NCBI GenBank assembly: GCA_949987705.1
Contig: OX465281.1
Span: 81,930,543-81,994,542 of the forward strand
Direction: 5' to 3'
DNA length: 64,000 bases
Origin: Thereva unica
Taxonomy: Eukaryota > Arthropoda > Insecta > Diptera > Therevidae
Shown here: positions 22,346 through 33,385 of the stretch, in pieces
Layout: each line of letters opens with the position of its first letter
Numbering within the stretch: position 1 is the first letter of the stretch
Program-made: the position numbers and the translations under genes
Notes under the pieces: model-generated
Told to the model about the DNA's origin: nothing
Databases searched by the model: none
Seen by the model: only the letters and a program-made list of their open reading frames with translations

Positions 22346-22990
22346 GCAATAGCTGGAGAACAAAATTAAATTGAATTTGTCGTCCAATATACCATCCGAC
22401 TCAACTACGCCGGAACTTAATTTCAAAAATTAAATTAGAAATGAAATTCTTTGAAGAGAATGACGAGCGGGAAATTTTTTTAGTATCTATATACTCATTT
22501 TTAACGCGCGTGCAGGCTGAACGAGCCTTTTAGTTGTTGGTAACTACTGCACAAAATTTCGATCGAGATTAGGGGATGTGGCTTTAAGTGACCTCTGATT
22601 CCTTAAAACCTATTTTAAAAATACAAATCAATAATTTAATTTAATATTTTTTTCTTTATAATGTATACGCAATTTTAATATTTTTATTTGTGTACTAATT
22701 GAATTTTTGTGCAATCATTTTATTTTAATTATACTATAAATTTATTTTAACTTTAAAAGGGTGTTCTTTATTATTTGTTTCGATGTAAAAAATATAAAAA
22801 AAATTTGTTTTTAAATTTGAATTTCGAATTCCGATTTTTTTTTCTTTCGCCAAAATTTGCAATCGCTATTCCAAATGTATTCATATAATCCGTACGATTT
22901 TTCTCTTAATTATAGCGTTGAAAAATAGTAGTTTTTAGTTTCATGTGAAAGACTAGAGGCTCAGGAAAGGCCCTTTATACTGTTGTCAAT
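22346..22990. other. AT-rich unannotated stretch
   Basis: Very AT-rich from about 22600 to 22860. No repeat boundary or gene can be supported. Confidence 0.5.
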
Positions 22991-23426
22991 CTATATTTTT
23001 CATATAGAGTGCAATGTCGAATAGCAGCTCTAGTCGGAAGATAGTGAAGAGAGGGAGTAAGTGAAGGAAAGAACTGCCTCAACCAAGCCGTGATATTTTT
23101 TTAAATTTACTTACCCTTCCCTCCCCGTACTAAGCTTACTGCTAGACATTGCACCATGACGTGACAAATGACATGACGGACTGGTAGTACAAAGGGTGAC
23201 TCCTGAGCTTAGCACTGTCACATAAAAAAAAAAAAACTTACCGTTAACCATTACTATCGCGACTCTGACATCGGGGCATCGACAAACAACAACGAGAAGA
23301 AAGAAGGGAAGTTATGTAGGTGGAAAGTGGAAAAGGCGAAGGACCGTGGGGTTCTGCCGGGATTCGAACCCGGGACCTCTGGGATGGTAGTCAGATGCCT
23401 TACTTCTTAAGCTACCTTGGCCCCCC
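22991..23426 (-). mobile_element. tRNA-derived SINE, copy 1, with nested retrotransposon end
   Basis: Read on the minus strand, the head (23426 down to ~23345) is tRNA-like with a perfect B box GGTTCGAATCC (23370-23360) and an A-box-like TAGCTTAAGAAG. The body and tail (ACTTCCCTTCTTTCTTC..., GATGCCC..., GAGCTGCTATTCGACATTGC) match copy 3 at 36550-36910. The tail is interrupted at 23112-23236 by a jockey-like 3' UTR fragment ending in a poly-A tract. Confidence 0.8.
23112..23236 (+). mobile_element. 5'-truncated jockey/CR1-like insertion (3' UTR only)
   Basis: The sequence AAGCTTACTGCTAGACATTG ... ATGACGGACTGGTAGTACAA ... GAGCTTAGCACTGTCACATA plus A12 matches the 3' ends at 27852-27960 and 63365-63455. 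It splits SINE copy 1. Confidence 0.75.
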
Positions 23427-23664
23427 AAGAAAAAGAAAGTTTTTAAGAAAAAGCTCAGAAAGCACACATTTCAACGTTTTTGGTTTCCCTCCAGGACCAG
23501 TAGTAGTGAGTGTCAGAAGGTATATTTTCCGCTACCAGTGAAGGTCTACCAATTCTTCCTGACATTAACTGATTTTTTATGTGGCCCACATAAACACAGC
23601 TTCGGACTGGACAGTTTTCATGGAGACGACCCTGTAAACTTACAAAGGTCAACGATTTGAACTA

Positions 23665-24452
23665 ATTTTCATGGAATGTAAGAACACTATACCAGCCCCG
23701 TAAGTTAAGGATTCTATTTGACGAATTGATGAAATACAGAGTGGACATAGCGCCCTGTTAGGAGATGAGTTGGACTGGACAGGAAATATTTGAAAAAGGA
23801 GGACATAATATTGTGATGATTTATGCGCCGTCTGTTGTAAATTTACTGTTATTTGGTTGGAGTTTGAATTAACGATTTATGACAAAAGACAGAGCTTCTA
23901 AAACTTGCCGGAAGGAAAGAAAATTCCACCGTTAACTAGAAAATGGGCGAAAGTTCCAGAAGTTAGATAAGGGGGAAGTTGGGTTTATAAATGTGGAGGA
24001 AACGGCGTAAAAAGGTCAGTTTTATTTTAAAAGCGATGAAAGAGTTCTAAAGTCAAAAGAGGTGATTGAAAAACGATAAATATAATTTAATAGTGTGAGA
24101 TATTATTTTACAAGTGATTATAGTGAACTTTAAGAATTGTGTTTGTTATTAAATTGTGTTTGGTTTTATAATAAATAAGTTTTGTATGGGTAATTAAAAA
24201 GTGTATTCCTTAATGAAACCTACGAACCCATTAGGGCGTAAAAACGTAACAATATCTTTTAAAACTGCAACGAAAGAGACCACATAAGAGTATTACGTAC
24301 AGCATTCACTGTACGGAAGGCAAGAAAGCACCTCGTCTTAAGGTTCGAAGACATAGATGAAAGAATGTGCATGATAGGTAAGGAGCAAATTCTTCAATTA
24401 TTAAATTATAAATATACACGCTCCAACAGAAGAAAGACCGGAAGGAGATATA
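23665..24452 (+). pseudogene. RTE-like retrotransposon endonuclease remnant
   Basis: The first part translates WNVRTLYQPRKLRILFDEL then YRVDIAPC, matching the start of RTE-type APE endonucleases (WNVRTL..). After an inserted solo LTR the frame resumes with VLRFEDIDERMCMI-like residues and ends at the mariner boundary. There are several stops and frameshifts. The fragment is plus-strand, as is the reverse transcriptase piece at 24557-25765. Confidence 0.65.
23812..24251 (+). mobile_element. Solo LTR (440 bp)
   Basis: Starts TGTGATGATT and ends GTAACA, flanked by ATAT on both sides (23808-23811 and 24252-24255). It contains TTTATAAAT at ~23994 and AATAAA near 24170, in the order expected for LTR promoter and polyadenylation signals. 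TG...CA ends with a 4-bp duplication fit a Ty3/gypsy-type LTR. No internal retroelement sequence is present, so it is a recombination product. Confidence 0.75.
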
Positions 24453-26287
24453 CTAGGGTGGTCTGAAAAGTCTCCGGCGAAAAGCTTTAGACGTCCCAAA
24501 TCGTCATCTTTTCCCAAGTTGCCAAGGCCACGTTTAAATTCAGCTGCTCAAAATTGCTCTGTGGTAGAACAAAAGAAGGCACTATAGTCACAAACAGCGA
24601 AGATGTAAAGAAAAGATGGGAGGATTTTTTTAGGGAGCTGTTCAACGCAAATGAGAGCATCAGACATGTAACAGAACCCCGTCTACAACAGAACGTTGAC
24701 GCAAGAGACACAAACGTACCAACCCTGGAAGAAGTACAAATTGTCAAATAATCTTTAAAAACAACAAGTCTATAGGAATTCATAACCTCCCAGCAGAGTT
24801 GATCAAACAAGAAGGCGAACCGTTTTCAGCAGCTATACATGAATTACTATGCTGCATATGGAGGAACGAAAAATGCCTGAAGATTGGGAGCAAAGCATTA
24901 TCTGCACAATACAAGAAAAGGGACAAATTCAACTGTGGAACCTATAGAAGCATATTTCTTTTAAGCATAGAATATAAAATAATAACACCTATAATTAAAG
25001 TCAGACTGGAACCTTATGCAGAACCCACAAAAAGTGAGTTCCAACCTGGCTCCAGAAGAAATAGGTCAACAATGGATCAACTTTTCTCAATAAGGCAAAT
25101 TTTCCGAAAATGCTGGGAATACAACATCGACGTGTATCAACTTTTCATGGATTTTAAACAAGCATACGACAGCATCAACAGCGAACAAATGCATGCGCAA
25201 TGTTGGACCTAAACATTCCCCTAAAGATAGTAAAGTACAGAACATACTTCTCACACTGCCAGTGTGGTGAAATCCAGAGACATCCACAGAAAACTAAAAT
25301 AAGATTCTACAAAACCATCATACGTACAGTACCTACCTGTGGTGTGAAGCATGGAGTATCTCCCAAAAATTCGTGGACAATATGAATATATTTGAGAGAA
25401 AGGTTCTTTGAAGGATATACTGCTATGAAGACATGGAGAATATGCTACAATCCCGAATTGTACGATCTATACAAAGAGTGTAAACTCTCGACACATGCTA
25501 AGCTACTGCGTTTACGTTGAGCCGGTCGTGTCCAAAGAATGGATGACTCAAGGATACCAAAAAAATCCCTATATCTACTGCCAGATGGTAAAATACCAGT
25601 TGGCAAACCACGGTCAAGATGAGAAGACAATGCCAAGGCGGCAAAACTGTTCAATTCAAGAAACTGGAGACAAGCTGCGGAGCAGAACGACGTCTGGAGG
25701 AAGAAGGTAATGGAGGCCAAGGCACAAACTGGGCTGTAGAGTCATCTAAGAAGAAGAAATGATGGTGTAGAGTCCCCGTACACAGAGTCCAACTCATCAT
25801 TTCATCATCACTCACCCAATCATCATTTTCACAAAAACACTCACATCGACTGTCAAATAACAACTGCTCGTCCAAAATGGCTGAAACTTTGGTGAGTAAC
25901 TTTCAAAAAAATTCACAACTTCATTCACTAGCTCTTTGAGGGGCTAGTCACTCACAGGAATAACTCCGGAATACTTTTTAAATACTTTTATTAATGAATG
26001 TGTGTTAATCAACCTGGTTGTTAACAGTAAGACAATCGATTTATAACTAACGTAAAATTATGACAATTCCTTAAAATTAAAATAATAAATTAACCTACGC
26101 CTTCTTACTAAAACCTTTGGGATTCGCCGTATAGAAGTTAAGTGTTTTCGCCGTGGTTTTTGTACAGCGGTTTGTGTCTTTATGTTTGACATGTGGATGT
26201 CGCGGTGAATGCATCGTAGTCGCCACATCTTATTGACGAGTGCTGCCATCTTCACGTTGAGGCTGGAAACTTTTCAGACCACCCTCG
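24453..26287 (-). mobile_element. Mariner-like transposon, interrupted
   Basis: Ends CTAGGGTGGTCTGAAAAGTC and (reverse complement) CGAGGGTGGTCTGAAAAGTT form ~24-bp terminal inverted repeats flanked by TA at 24451-24452 and 26288-26289. GGGTGGTCTGAAAAGT is typical of mariner-family termini. Only the terminal regions survive; 24557-25765 is occupied by an RTE-like reverse transcriptase fragment. No D,D34D transposase core was found. Confidence 0.8.
24557..25765 (+). pseudogene. RTE-like reverse transcriptase remnant inside the mariner
   Basis: Frames read WEDFFRELFN, LPAELIKQEGEPFSAAIHEL, KKRDKFNCGTYRSIFLLS, FQPGSRRNRSTMDQLFSIRQ and FMDFKQAYDS (motif A). A typical RTE C-terminal region follows (RICYNPELYDLYKE, WAGRVQRMDD, NWRQAAEQNDVWRKKVMEAK) and ends at a (AAG)n-like 3' terminus. 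Several stops and frameshifts occur, and the segment between motif A and the C-terminal part, including the catalytic YADD, is deleted. It is a 5'-truncated dead copy. Confidence 0.85.
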
Positions 26288-26591
26288 TATTAGCCCTGCG
26301 CGGGGACTAAAAAAACGGCTTCATAAGTCTCGAAAAAACTGACCTTTGTCGAAAAAAACCAAATCAGGCGTACATAGTTCGCCGTATGATACGCTTTGAC
26401 GGGAGATGTAATTATTAATTCGAGCTCGTTTGTTTAATTGCTGCCTTTTATCTGTTTTACAAAAATCGAACAAATTGGAAAACATTTTTGTCTGAGAATA
26501 GTGTTTTTAACAACAAAACACTGTCCCATCTCGAGTGGGTTTATCAAAGTAAAAACAACACTGATTGTTTATACTGTCTGTTTGGTGGAAG

Positions 26592-26878
26592 CAGTGGCGG
26601 ATCTAGAATCAATTTTTGAGGGGGCTACTTCATCTCAAATATTTTGTTTTTTTTTTCTGGCTTTGTAAATAAATGAAAAAAATCTTTATTTTATTTATTT
26701 TCAAATTTATAATTTAATATTTGCATTTTACAAACATCATAATTTCTTTTTAAACGATAAAATTGAGTCGCCTCGCTTTTTGTTTGGCAAATCTTTCGAT
26801 TATATTGTCGATTTTAACAGGTTTGAGGGGCGGGCATGATCCCAATGCCCCCCCCCCCCCCCCGTGGATCCGCCATTG
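26592..26878. mobile_element. hAT-type MITE (287 bp) with 8-bp target duplication
   Basis: The ends CAGTGGCGGATC and GATCCGCCATTG form a 12-bp terminal inverted repeat. They are flanked by a perfect 8-bp duplication GGTGGAAG (26584-26591 and 26879-26886), diagnostic of the hAT superfamily. A C16 tract lies near the right end. Confidence 0.9.
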
Positions 26879-26899
26879 GGTGGAAGCCTGTAGTAACGT

Positions 26900-27430
26900 G
26901 GCCGGGTTGAAGGAAAAGCAAATTAGGGGTGAATATAAGAACTTACTGAACGAATCAATAAATAAAAATGGTCAAAACACACACGAAGACCTGAACGATC
27001 AATGGAAGGATACAAAAAGAACAACAAAAGGAACAGAAGATGTTCTAGATTTCTGCAACAAGGATCAAAGAGTAGAGGAGTTTGTTAAAGAATGCGCCCA
27101 GGCGATAATGGAGAAAAACCGAGTATAGCATCATGCTAAGTAGGCATAGCGCCGGTTTAGACAGTGCGCTAAAGCGCATGTGCCTCACGAATGTTTGTTG
27201 ATGAAGGGAGTAGTGGGGATGACGAGAGGTACCATCCCCCTGCTCCTTTTATCGACAAAGTTAGTGAGGCAAATGCGCTGGAGGGTATCGTCCAAACCGG
27301 CTCATAGAACAAGAAAATCTGAGGATGAGTAAAGAGAAAAGAGGTAAGCTGACAAGAGAATACACAAAGCAAAAAGGAAGTATTGGCAAGAACAATTGAA
27401 AACTAGTGGGATGTTGTGCCTAGAGACTAG
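26900..27430 (+). pseudogene. Possible RTE-like endonuclease-RT linker fragment
   Basis: An open frame continues to 27128 (KEKQIRGEYKNLLNESINK ... LNDQWKDTKRTTKGTEDVL) with the charged, helix-rich look of the linker between endonuclease and reverse transcriptase in RTE elements. Reading resumes after the MITE at 27150-27302 (KRGKLTREYTKQKGSIGKNN). There is no catalytic motif, so the call is tentative. Confidence 0.3.
27150..27302. mobile_element. Short MITE (153 bp)
   Basis: Imperfect inverted repeats CGCCGGTTTAGAC... and (reverse complement) AGCCGGTTTGGAC... extend ~40 bp, including GCGCATGTGCCTCAC. Flanking CATAG (27145-27149 and 27303-27307) is a probable 5-bp target duplication. Confidence 0.7.
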
Positions 27431-27552
27431 CCACAAATTACGCTTTTTCATGGCATTCTTTCGGTTGAATAACACTTCAGACTGGATGACCATAAAAAAT
27501 CAAGAAAATAAACATGTTCCATCGAAGTAAAAAAAATTATAATTCACCATTG

Positions 27553-27625
27553 CGCGGCCGAGCATTGAACTTGGTTCCGCAGGATAGGATTCCAGTGCCT
27601 TAGCTCTAGGCTACCGGTATATGTA
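27553..27625 (-). repeat. Possible degenerate tRNA-derived SINE head
   Basis: On the minus strand GGTAGCCTAGAGCTAAGGCA and later AAGTTCAATGC resemble A- and B-box regions of a tRNA-like promoter at about the right spacing. It does not fold as a clean tRNA and is not the SINE family seen at 23, 30 and 36 kb. Confidence 0.25.
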
Positions 27626-27851
27626 CTTAATTAGAAATCTTTTTTTTGTCGTTAAATATACTTCCTTCTCAGTTTTAGGTCTCTTGATCAAGAGCTACAA
27701 TTTGAAATATGGCCCAAGTCTATAGCGACAGTACTTTCAGAGATGAAAGAAGGTCACAGACGGACAGACAGACGGACAGAGCCTCTGTATAAGCTTTTTT
27801 TTGAAAAAGCTAAAATTGAAAAATGATCAAGCTTAATTGACGCAAGAACAA

Positions 27852-29540
27852 TTTTTTTTTATGAAAAAACCAAGCTTAGGAGTAACCCTTTATACTATCA
27901 GTGCATCATGTCGTTCAGTTCATGGTGCAATGTCTAGTAGTAAGCTTGGTTTGAAGAATAGAGGAGAATAGGAAAGGTTAGGGGAGGTCTGGAGGGTGTA
28001 GAAGAAAATGACGAATGAACCTCACGTTTGAACTCTAAGGTGTTGTACGAGTTCGGAAATACTGACTGCGGGAGATTATCCCACAGTCGAGTTGTTCTAT
28101 TCATAAACGAACTTCCATACCGTATTGTGAGCAAAGGGGGGCTGTTGGGTATTGGGGTGAGCCGAGCGGGCAAGTCCTGTATTGCGGGAAAAATATTGCC
28201 GTGCAGGCAGGAGGTCCTGAATTTCAGTGGAACAGTCGCCATGGTAATAGCGATAAAATACAGAGAGGACTGCTACATTCCTACGGTGGATTAAGGTGTC
28301 TATGGAGGCTCGAAAGGGGCCATCACCAATGACTTTGAGGGCGCGATTTTGTCGAGACACGCCAAGGTGGTTTTGGGGCGCCTGCCAAGATATACGAATT
28401 GTATTCAAGGCGCGGCCGAATATATGTAGAATTTGTAGATTGAGGAGCTTGCATCTCTTGAGAAATCCAAGACATTGGGAGGCTTGTTTGGCGATTTGGA
28501 ATATGTGATCATTCCATTGCAGATGCTCCGTCAAAGTTACCCCTAGGATGTTGAGAGTCGAGTCAGTCGTTAGATTCTCTTTATGCACCGAAATAGGAGG
28601 AAGGTCGGCACAATTTTTGTTGGAGATCAGACAGTACTTCGTTTTCGTGGCATTAATTCCACGCGGTTCATTTCGCCCCAATGAAGAATCGATTCGATAT
28701 CCCGGTAGATCGAAGTCGACATCAGTTGACGGTGGTAAAGACAAGGTCTGGCAAGTGCTTGTCTTATATTGCCGAAGGAGTAAAAGAAATGCAAAGTACC
28801 GTCATCAGCGAAGCAGTGAACTGAGTTGGAGGGGATTAGGTGCAGATCATTAATGAAGATTAGAAAAAGTGCGGGTGAGAGAATTGACTCCTGTGGAATC
28901 CTGGACGAAATGGCGTGGGGTTGGATTCCACGACATCCAATACCTTGATTGAGCGGCCTGAAAGAAAGCCCTTAATCCAGTTCCTTAGAACTAAGTGTAT
29001 ACCAATAGCTTGGAGTTTATTCAACAGAGCAGGGTGCCATACTCTGTCAAAAGCCTTTGATATATCTAGAGCAACCAAACCAGATTCACCAAAGCTGTGA
29101 ATGCTTTGTTTGATACGCTCGGTTAAACACACAAGCAGATCGCCTATAGACCGTTTGGTCTGAAGCCGTATCGCCTGTCGTGTATAATTTGGTTGGATTC
29201 TAGATATTTCATCAGCTTTTTATTGATTATTGTCTCCATGATTTTGGAGAGAACAGAAGTAATTGCTATTGGGCGGTAGTTTAAGGGGTCGCTGGCTTCA
29301 CCTTTTTTGGGATTGGCTCAACATGAGCTAGTTTCCAAGAGTCGGGATACACACCGCAGAAGTAAGACAGGGCAAAAAGTTTGCGCAGGGGTTTAACCAA
29401 AGGTGAGGCACATTTTTTAAGTAACATAGGGGGATTTATTGCCATCGAGTTCTTTGAAACATCTCGCAAGTCCTGAAGTGAACCCCGTCCATTGGTGGGT
29501 GGTATTCTCAAGAGTGGGAGGTGACATAGCAGCATCGAGT
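27852..29540 (-). mobile_element. Jockey/CR1-like retrotransposon, 3' part, decayed
   Basis: Read on the minus strand: 29535-29281 holds the region before the RT core (PPMLLKKCASPLVKPLRKLF, WKLAHVEPIPK); 29132-28860 holds motif A (LVALDISKAFDRVWHPALLN) and continues to the SGRS region; 28744-28097 holds the RT thumb and C-terminal region (STLNILGVTLTEHLQWNDHI, RNVAVLSVFYRYYHGDCSTE). The catalytic (Y/F)ADD segment falls in the break between the last two pieces, near 28740-28860. A 3' UTR with a terminal A tract ends at 27852. Frameshifts separate the pieces. The same C-terminus occurs at 63027-63338. Confidence 0.85.
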
Positions 29541-29639
29541 AGAAAAGAATTTGCGGCGAACAGAGAATTCTTCTTGATGGCAGTTACCAAGGAAAAGGTA
29601 AATCAACAGCGAAAAGGCTTGAGTGACAATATGCAAGAA

Positions 29640-29990
29640 TAAACGTGGGGATGTACTAAGTAATAAGGACGAAGTATTGGCAAAGTGGGCAAAATATTTC
29701 GAGGAACTACTATTAATGAAAACATGAAAACACTAATGAATATGGACAACGAGTTATAGCGATGGCAGCAAATTAGAACTTGGTCGTTGCGAGTGCTAGA
29801 TTAAGCCGTAAAATTAACCACCTGGATATCTCCTGATGGAGCCACTCGCAACCAAATAGACCATGTGTTGATAGACCGCGACCACCTTTCGGGCCCGATG
29901 AAAGTACTAATATATCGAGGTGCCAACGTCTACTCGGAACATTATATTGTTGGTATGGTACACCGAGAACGCATTACAATGCTGAAAGGC
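29640..29990 (+). pseudogene. RTE-like endonuclease C-terminal fragment
   Basis: 29818-29970 translates WISPDGATRNQIDHVLIDRD ... RGANVYSEHYIV, the signature end of RTE-type APE endonucleases, where the final SDH motif is replaced here by SEH. Just upstream a stretch (GDVLSNKDEVLAKWAKYFEE) resembles the region preceding the RT domain. The order is opposite to that of a normal element, so this is a rearranged or composite remnant. Confidence 0.7.
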
Positions 29991-30189
29991 TATGTATCCG
30001 CTGATCAGGGTAAAAGTAGCGCTAAAATAATGATAGCACACATTTTATTTATTGTGTTTTTTTTTTGTATTTAGAGAGAGAAAGTAGAAAGGCTATTTCA
30101 AGTTTACCATCATTGAATTATGATCAATATGGCTGAAAATCGGAAATCAAATAAATAATTCTGTGGACATACTAGCTCTCATTAGCTCA

Positions 30190-30471
30190 TTGGGGGGCCT
30201 CGGTGGTCTGGACGTAAGGCGCCTGACTGCTTTCCCAGAGGTCCCGGGTTCGAATCCCGGCCAGCTCCACGGTTATTCGCCTTTTCCACTTTCCCATCCA
30301 CATAACTTCCCTTCTTTCTTCTCCCCTCTTTACATTCCTGATTCCTCCTGTCATAGCCTTCTTTAGCCCTTCCCGCTCCACCAAGCGCATGTCATCGGTT
30401 GGCTGATGAGATTCAACTCGTTTCAGGAGGCATAACACTCCAGCGAGTTGTTTCTTCTCAAATGCCCCGAC
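30190..30471 (+). mobile_element. tRNA-derived SINE, copy 2
   Basis: The head GGGGGGCCTCGGTGGTCTGG ... CGCCTGACTGCTTTCCCAGA carries a perfect B box (GGTTCGAATCC at 30247-30257) and a TGGTCTGGACG A-box-like site. The body matches copies 1 and 3 (TTCGCCTTTTCCACTTTCCC, CGCATGTCATCGGTTGG, GAGGCATAACACTC, GCGAGTTGTTTCT). It abuts the truncated start of repeat A3. Confidence 0.85.
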
Positions 30472-31740
30472 TTTTTCTTGCACAAATCGACGAATCGTTT
30501 ATGTCAAAACATTACACTGTTGAGAAAATTGTTCCTGATATGTTTTTTGGATCGCTGATTACGAAAATCAGGGTCCCACAGTCTTAAAATATGCCTGTCA
30601 CCTTTAAATATGCTTAAAAACTCGCTTTTTAAGGATTTTCGCGATAATTATAATTATAATCAAAAACAATCCAATAAAATACATTTTTGGCAATATTTAT
30701 ATTCAAAAGTGGTTGATTTATAACAAAGCAAATTTTATGATAGGGGTAAAGGGCTGAAGCTATCGCTACATCGACTGAAAATATAAAGGTTTGTAAAAAA
30801 TAGTTTTTCAACTTTACGGTTCAAATTCGGTTAAATCAGCTAAAATAAATTATTTTCAACTACGCCTAGAAAGAAGAATTTGAAAAAGGTTGATTGTTTT
30901 TTGCATTTCTTTTAGCTCCCTTTAAAGTTAATTGGCTCCCTAAAAGATTGTATGGGACGAAAAAATCAGGTAATTGGCTAGGTGGCCATAAAGGGTGCCA
31001 ATACACTCAAGTAGACTGGCTCTCGTTCGCGTAGGTAAAGCTTCATTGGATGTGGTTGGCGGACTGCTTGGTAAAACAATACTTGGGTTTGGAATAGTCT
31101 ATGCCGATGCGGATGCAATTATTAATGATTATGAATGTAGCGGGAGAGGAGCATGCATACAGCTGGTGACATATCCAAGCGTACATGCGTTCAATTCGTT
31201 GATAAATAATATAGAAGTGTGTGTATTCAAATGCGACCTGACGGAATGTTCCATGAATGGAATGCATGTCACGCAAAGGTCGGACTACTTTTAACTTTTT
31301 CTGTAATGCCGCATTCGAAATAGCACACACAAGTATCCACAACAAACACATGCACCTTGCATGTACTCATTACTTAGATTTTCGGGCTATGTGTGAAAGC
31401 CGGGACGGAAAAAAACCATGCAATTTTATGAACCTCTGAATGCAATGCTTGCATTTTGCATATGTCACCAGCTTACTTCCATGAGGCGAATGTTTAGATT
31501 TTCGTGCCTGTGGCGGTAGTATCCATGCCTGTGGCGGAAGCGTGCATACCCGTGTGGGATGCGCACTTACATGCTATACGTACTAGGTGCACCGCGTGTA
31601 TGATTTTAAGAAAATTAGCTAATAAAAATATTTTTACTCGGTTACTTTTAGGTTTTAATGTAAATAGGAATTCATAAATATTGATATTTTCAAATAGTAT
31701 TTGTATCAAGTCCGTCAGTAGATTCGTCACTATTCTTCCT
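30472..31740 (+). repeat. Interspersed repeat A, copy 3 (A3), 5'-truncated
   Basis: Matches A1 from 7882 (CTTGCACAAATCGACGAATC) and A2 from 11632 through GTCACTATTCTTCCT. There, instead of the usual GCATCTGTCGTTGGCC, it runs into the palindrome at 31741. The 5' truncation is at the SINE boundary. Confidence 0.85.
31043..31351 (-). CDS. Hypothetical ~102-aa ORF of repeat A (copy A3)
   Basis: Third homologue of the ORFs at 8451-8750 and 12233-12550. It starts a few codons later but shares the body (CAISNAALQKKLKVVRPLRD, IERMYAWICHQL) and the stop site. Indels between the copies (6 and 24 nt in the body) are multiples of three. No known domain is recognised. Confidence 0.3.
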   Translation of the reverse strand: MCLLWILVCAISNAALQKKLKVVRPLRDMHSIHGTFRQVAFEYTHFYIIYQRIERMYAWICHQLYACSSPATFIIINNCIRIGIDYSKPKYCFTKQSANHIQ

Positions 31741-32697
31741 GGAAAATATTTCTTTTACAAATTTTTATATTTTCAGTCAATGAAGGGTTAGTTTTAACCC
31801 TTTAGTATTAGCCGCGTTCTTTTTACACCGTGATCCAGATCAGATCAGCCGAGCATAAAAGAACGGACTTATATCATGGAAGATATTTAGTTTTTTACAG
31901 TTGTAGTTCTGATTTTTGATATGTTCTGTCGCATTTTATATCAGTCTCTAAAACTTATTAAAAATATTTCTGATTTAAAAAGAATTTATAAAAATGTTTA
32001 ATTGACTTCCAAAATTAACAAAAGGCAACTTTCAATCATTTTTCCAAATAAATTTATGAAATTTAGCAGAGCTACCAACCCTTAAAATTAAAGAAAACAG
32101 AACAAAATTATTAAAGCTCTGGATTTTCCAATGAAATGTGTCTTGGATATGGTTGTTACACAAGCTATTTTTGTATCACAGATTTTGATCCAAATCTTTT
32201 TTGGATCAAGTTGTTGTTGTTGGTTTGCTTGAAACTTAATGATCTGAGTGGGATCACGATGTAAAAAGAACGCTGCTATTATCTCTTATCATTAAATTTG
32301 GCTTGATTTGTTCCTTCGCAATAAAAAAAAATGAGTGTGCTTAAGACCACACTTTAGAAGTAAAACTTTTGTGTCCAACGGCTAGTAATATGCAATAGAT
32401 ATAGTGGAAAGTCTGTCGGATCTATAGTACGCTTGAGAAAATTCAGGCCAACGACAGATGGCCTGAATTTTCTCAAGCGTACTATAGATCCGACAGAGTT
32501 TCCACTATATCTATTGCATATTACTAGCCGTTGGACACAAAAGTTTTACTTCTAAAGTGTGGTCTTAAGCACACTCATTTTTTTTTATTGCGAAGGAACA
32601 AATCAAGCCAAATTTAATGATAAGAGATAATACTAAAGGGTTAAAACTAACCCTTCATTGACTGAAAATATAAAAATTTGTAAAAGAAATATTTTCC
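31741..32697. repeat. Near-perfect palindrome, two 238-bp arms, one carrying a MITE
   Basis: Left arm: 31741-31810 plus 32282-32449. Right arm: 32460-32697. Both total 238 bp. I find one mismatch (GTCTG/CAGAG at ~32412 versus ~32494) and a 10-bp spacer (32450-32459). The arms contain the 3' end of repeat A and a neighbouring related sequence. The left arm is interrupted by the MITE at 31811-32276. Confidence 0.95.
31811..32276. mobile_element. MITE (466 bp) inside one palindrome arm
   Basis: Ends GCCGCGTTCTTTTTACACCG and (reverse complement) GCAGCGTTCTTTTTACATCG form a ~26-bp inverted repeat with two mismatches. It is flanked by TATTA (31806-31810, 32277-32281). The other palindrome arm keeps the single TATTA, proving a 5-bp target duplication. 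Internal AT-rich DNA has no coding sequence. I cannot assign the superfamily. Confidence 0.95.
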
Positions 32698-33000
32698 AAC
32701 TCGACCTTCAAATTCAATTGAATTCGTATTATCAGCCATAATTAAATTATTCTCAACCCTTAAGGGGGTAAAAATACCCCTAGATAAAAGTTAAATTGGA
32801 AAAAAGTTTAATGTCTTTTCATTCCTTTTTGCGCCCTTTAAAACTGTCTCCCTAAAAAAATTGTATAGGACGAAAAAACCTCCATAACTTGAGTAGCCGT
32901 TGGCATTATGGACTTTTGGGTAATTGTTTGTGACACCAAAATAAACAGAATTTGGCTGAAAATTTTCCAGTTGCACTTTTTAGATGTTCATGCGTAACAT
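32698..33000 (+). repeat. Diverged relative of repeat A
   Basis: Continues from the palindrome with segments aligned to the middle of repeat A (TCAAATTC.., GCGCCCTTTAAAACT, TCCCTAAAAAAATTGTATAGGACGAA). It is much more diverged than A1-A3 are among themselves, so it probably represents an older subfamily. Confidence 0.55.
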
Positions 33001-33385
33001 GCAGAATAGCAAGATTACATTATTCCGTTGCATATGGCTCTTGTCGGACCAAACCACATTTCGTTATTTTCCTCTGAAATGAGTGTGGATGAAGATGACA
33101 ATAGGGAAGAAGTGGAAATAAAAGAGATAGAGAGATAATCAATTAAATTATTTCATTCCTTGTAACCTATGGACTAGGCCTACTGGGGATACCATGTAAA
33201 AACGCTGCTTGCATCCTAGTTTAAAGGTCGTACGGCAACGATGCACGAGTTTTCTCAGCCCCATATCTCAAAAACCATTAGTTCTACGTAAATTTCGTTT
33301 AGGACATTTTTATGCATATTTATCTCACGAGCAATATCTCCTCAGCCAATAATTACATAAAACCGATAATTTACGCGATATTTAA

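Noticed and set aside
30192..30269. Possible functional tRNA gene
   Set aside because: The B box is perfect but the acceptor stem does not pair, and the same head occurs on two other SINE copies with a shared body.
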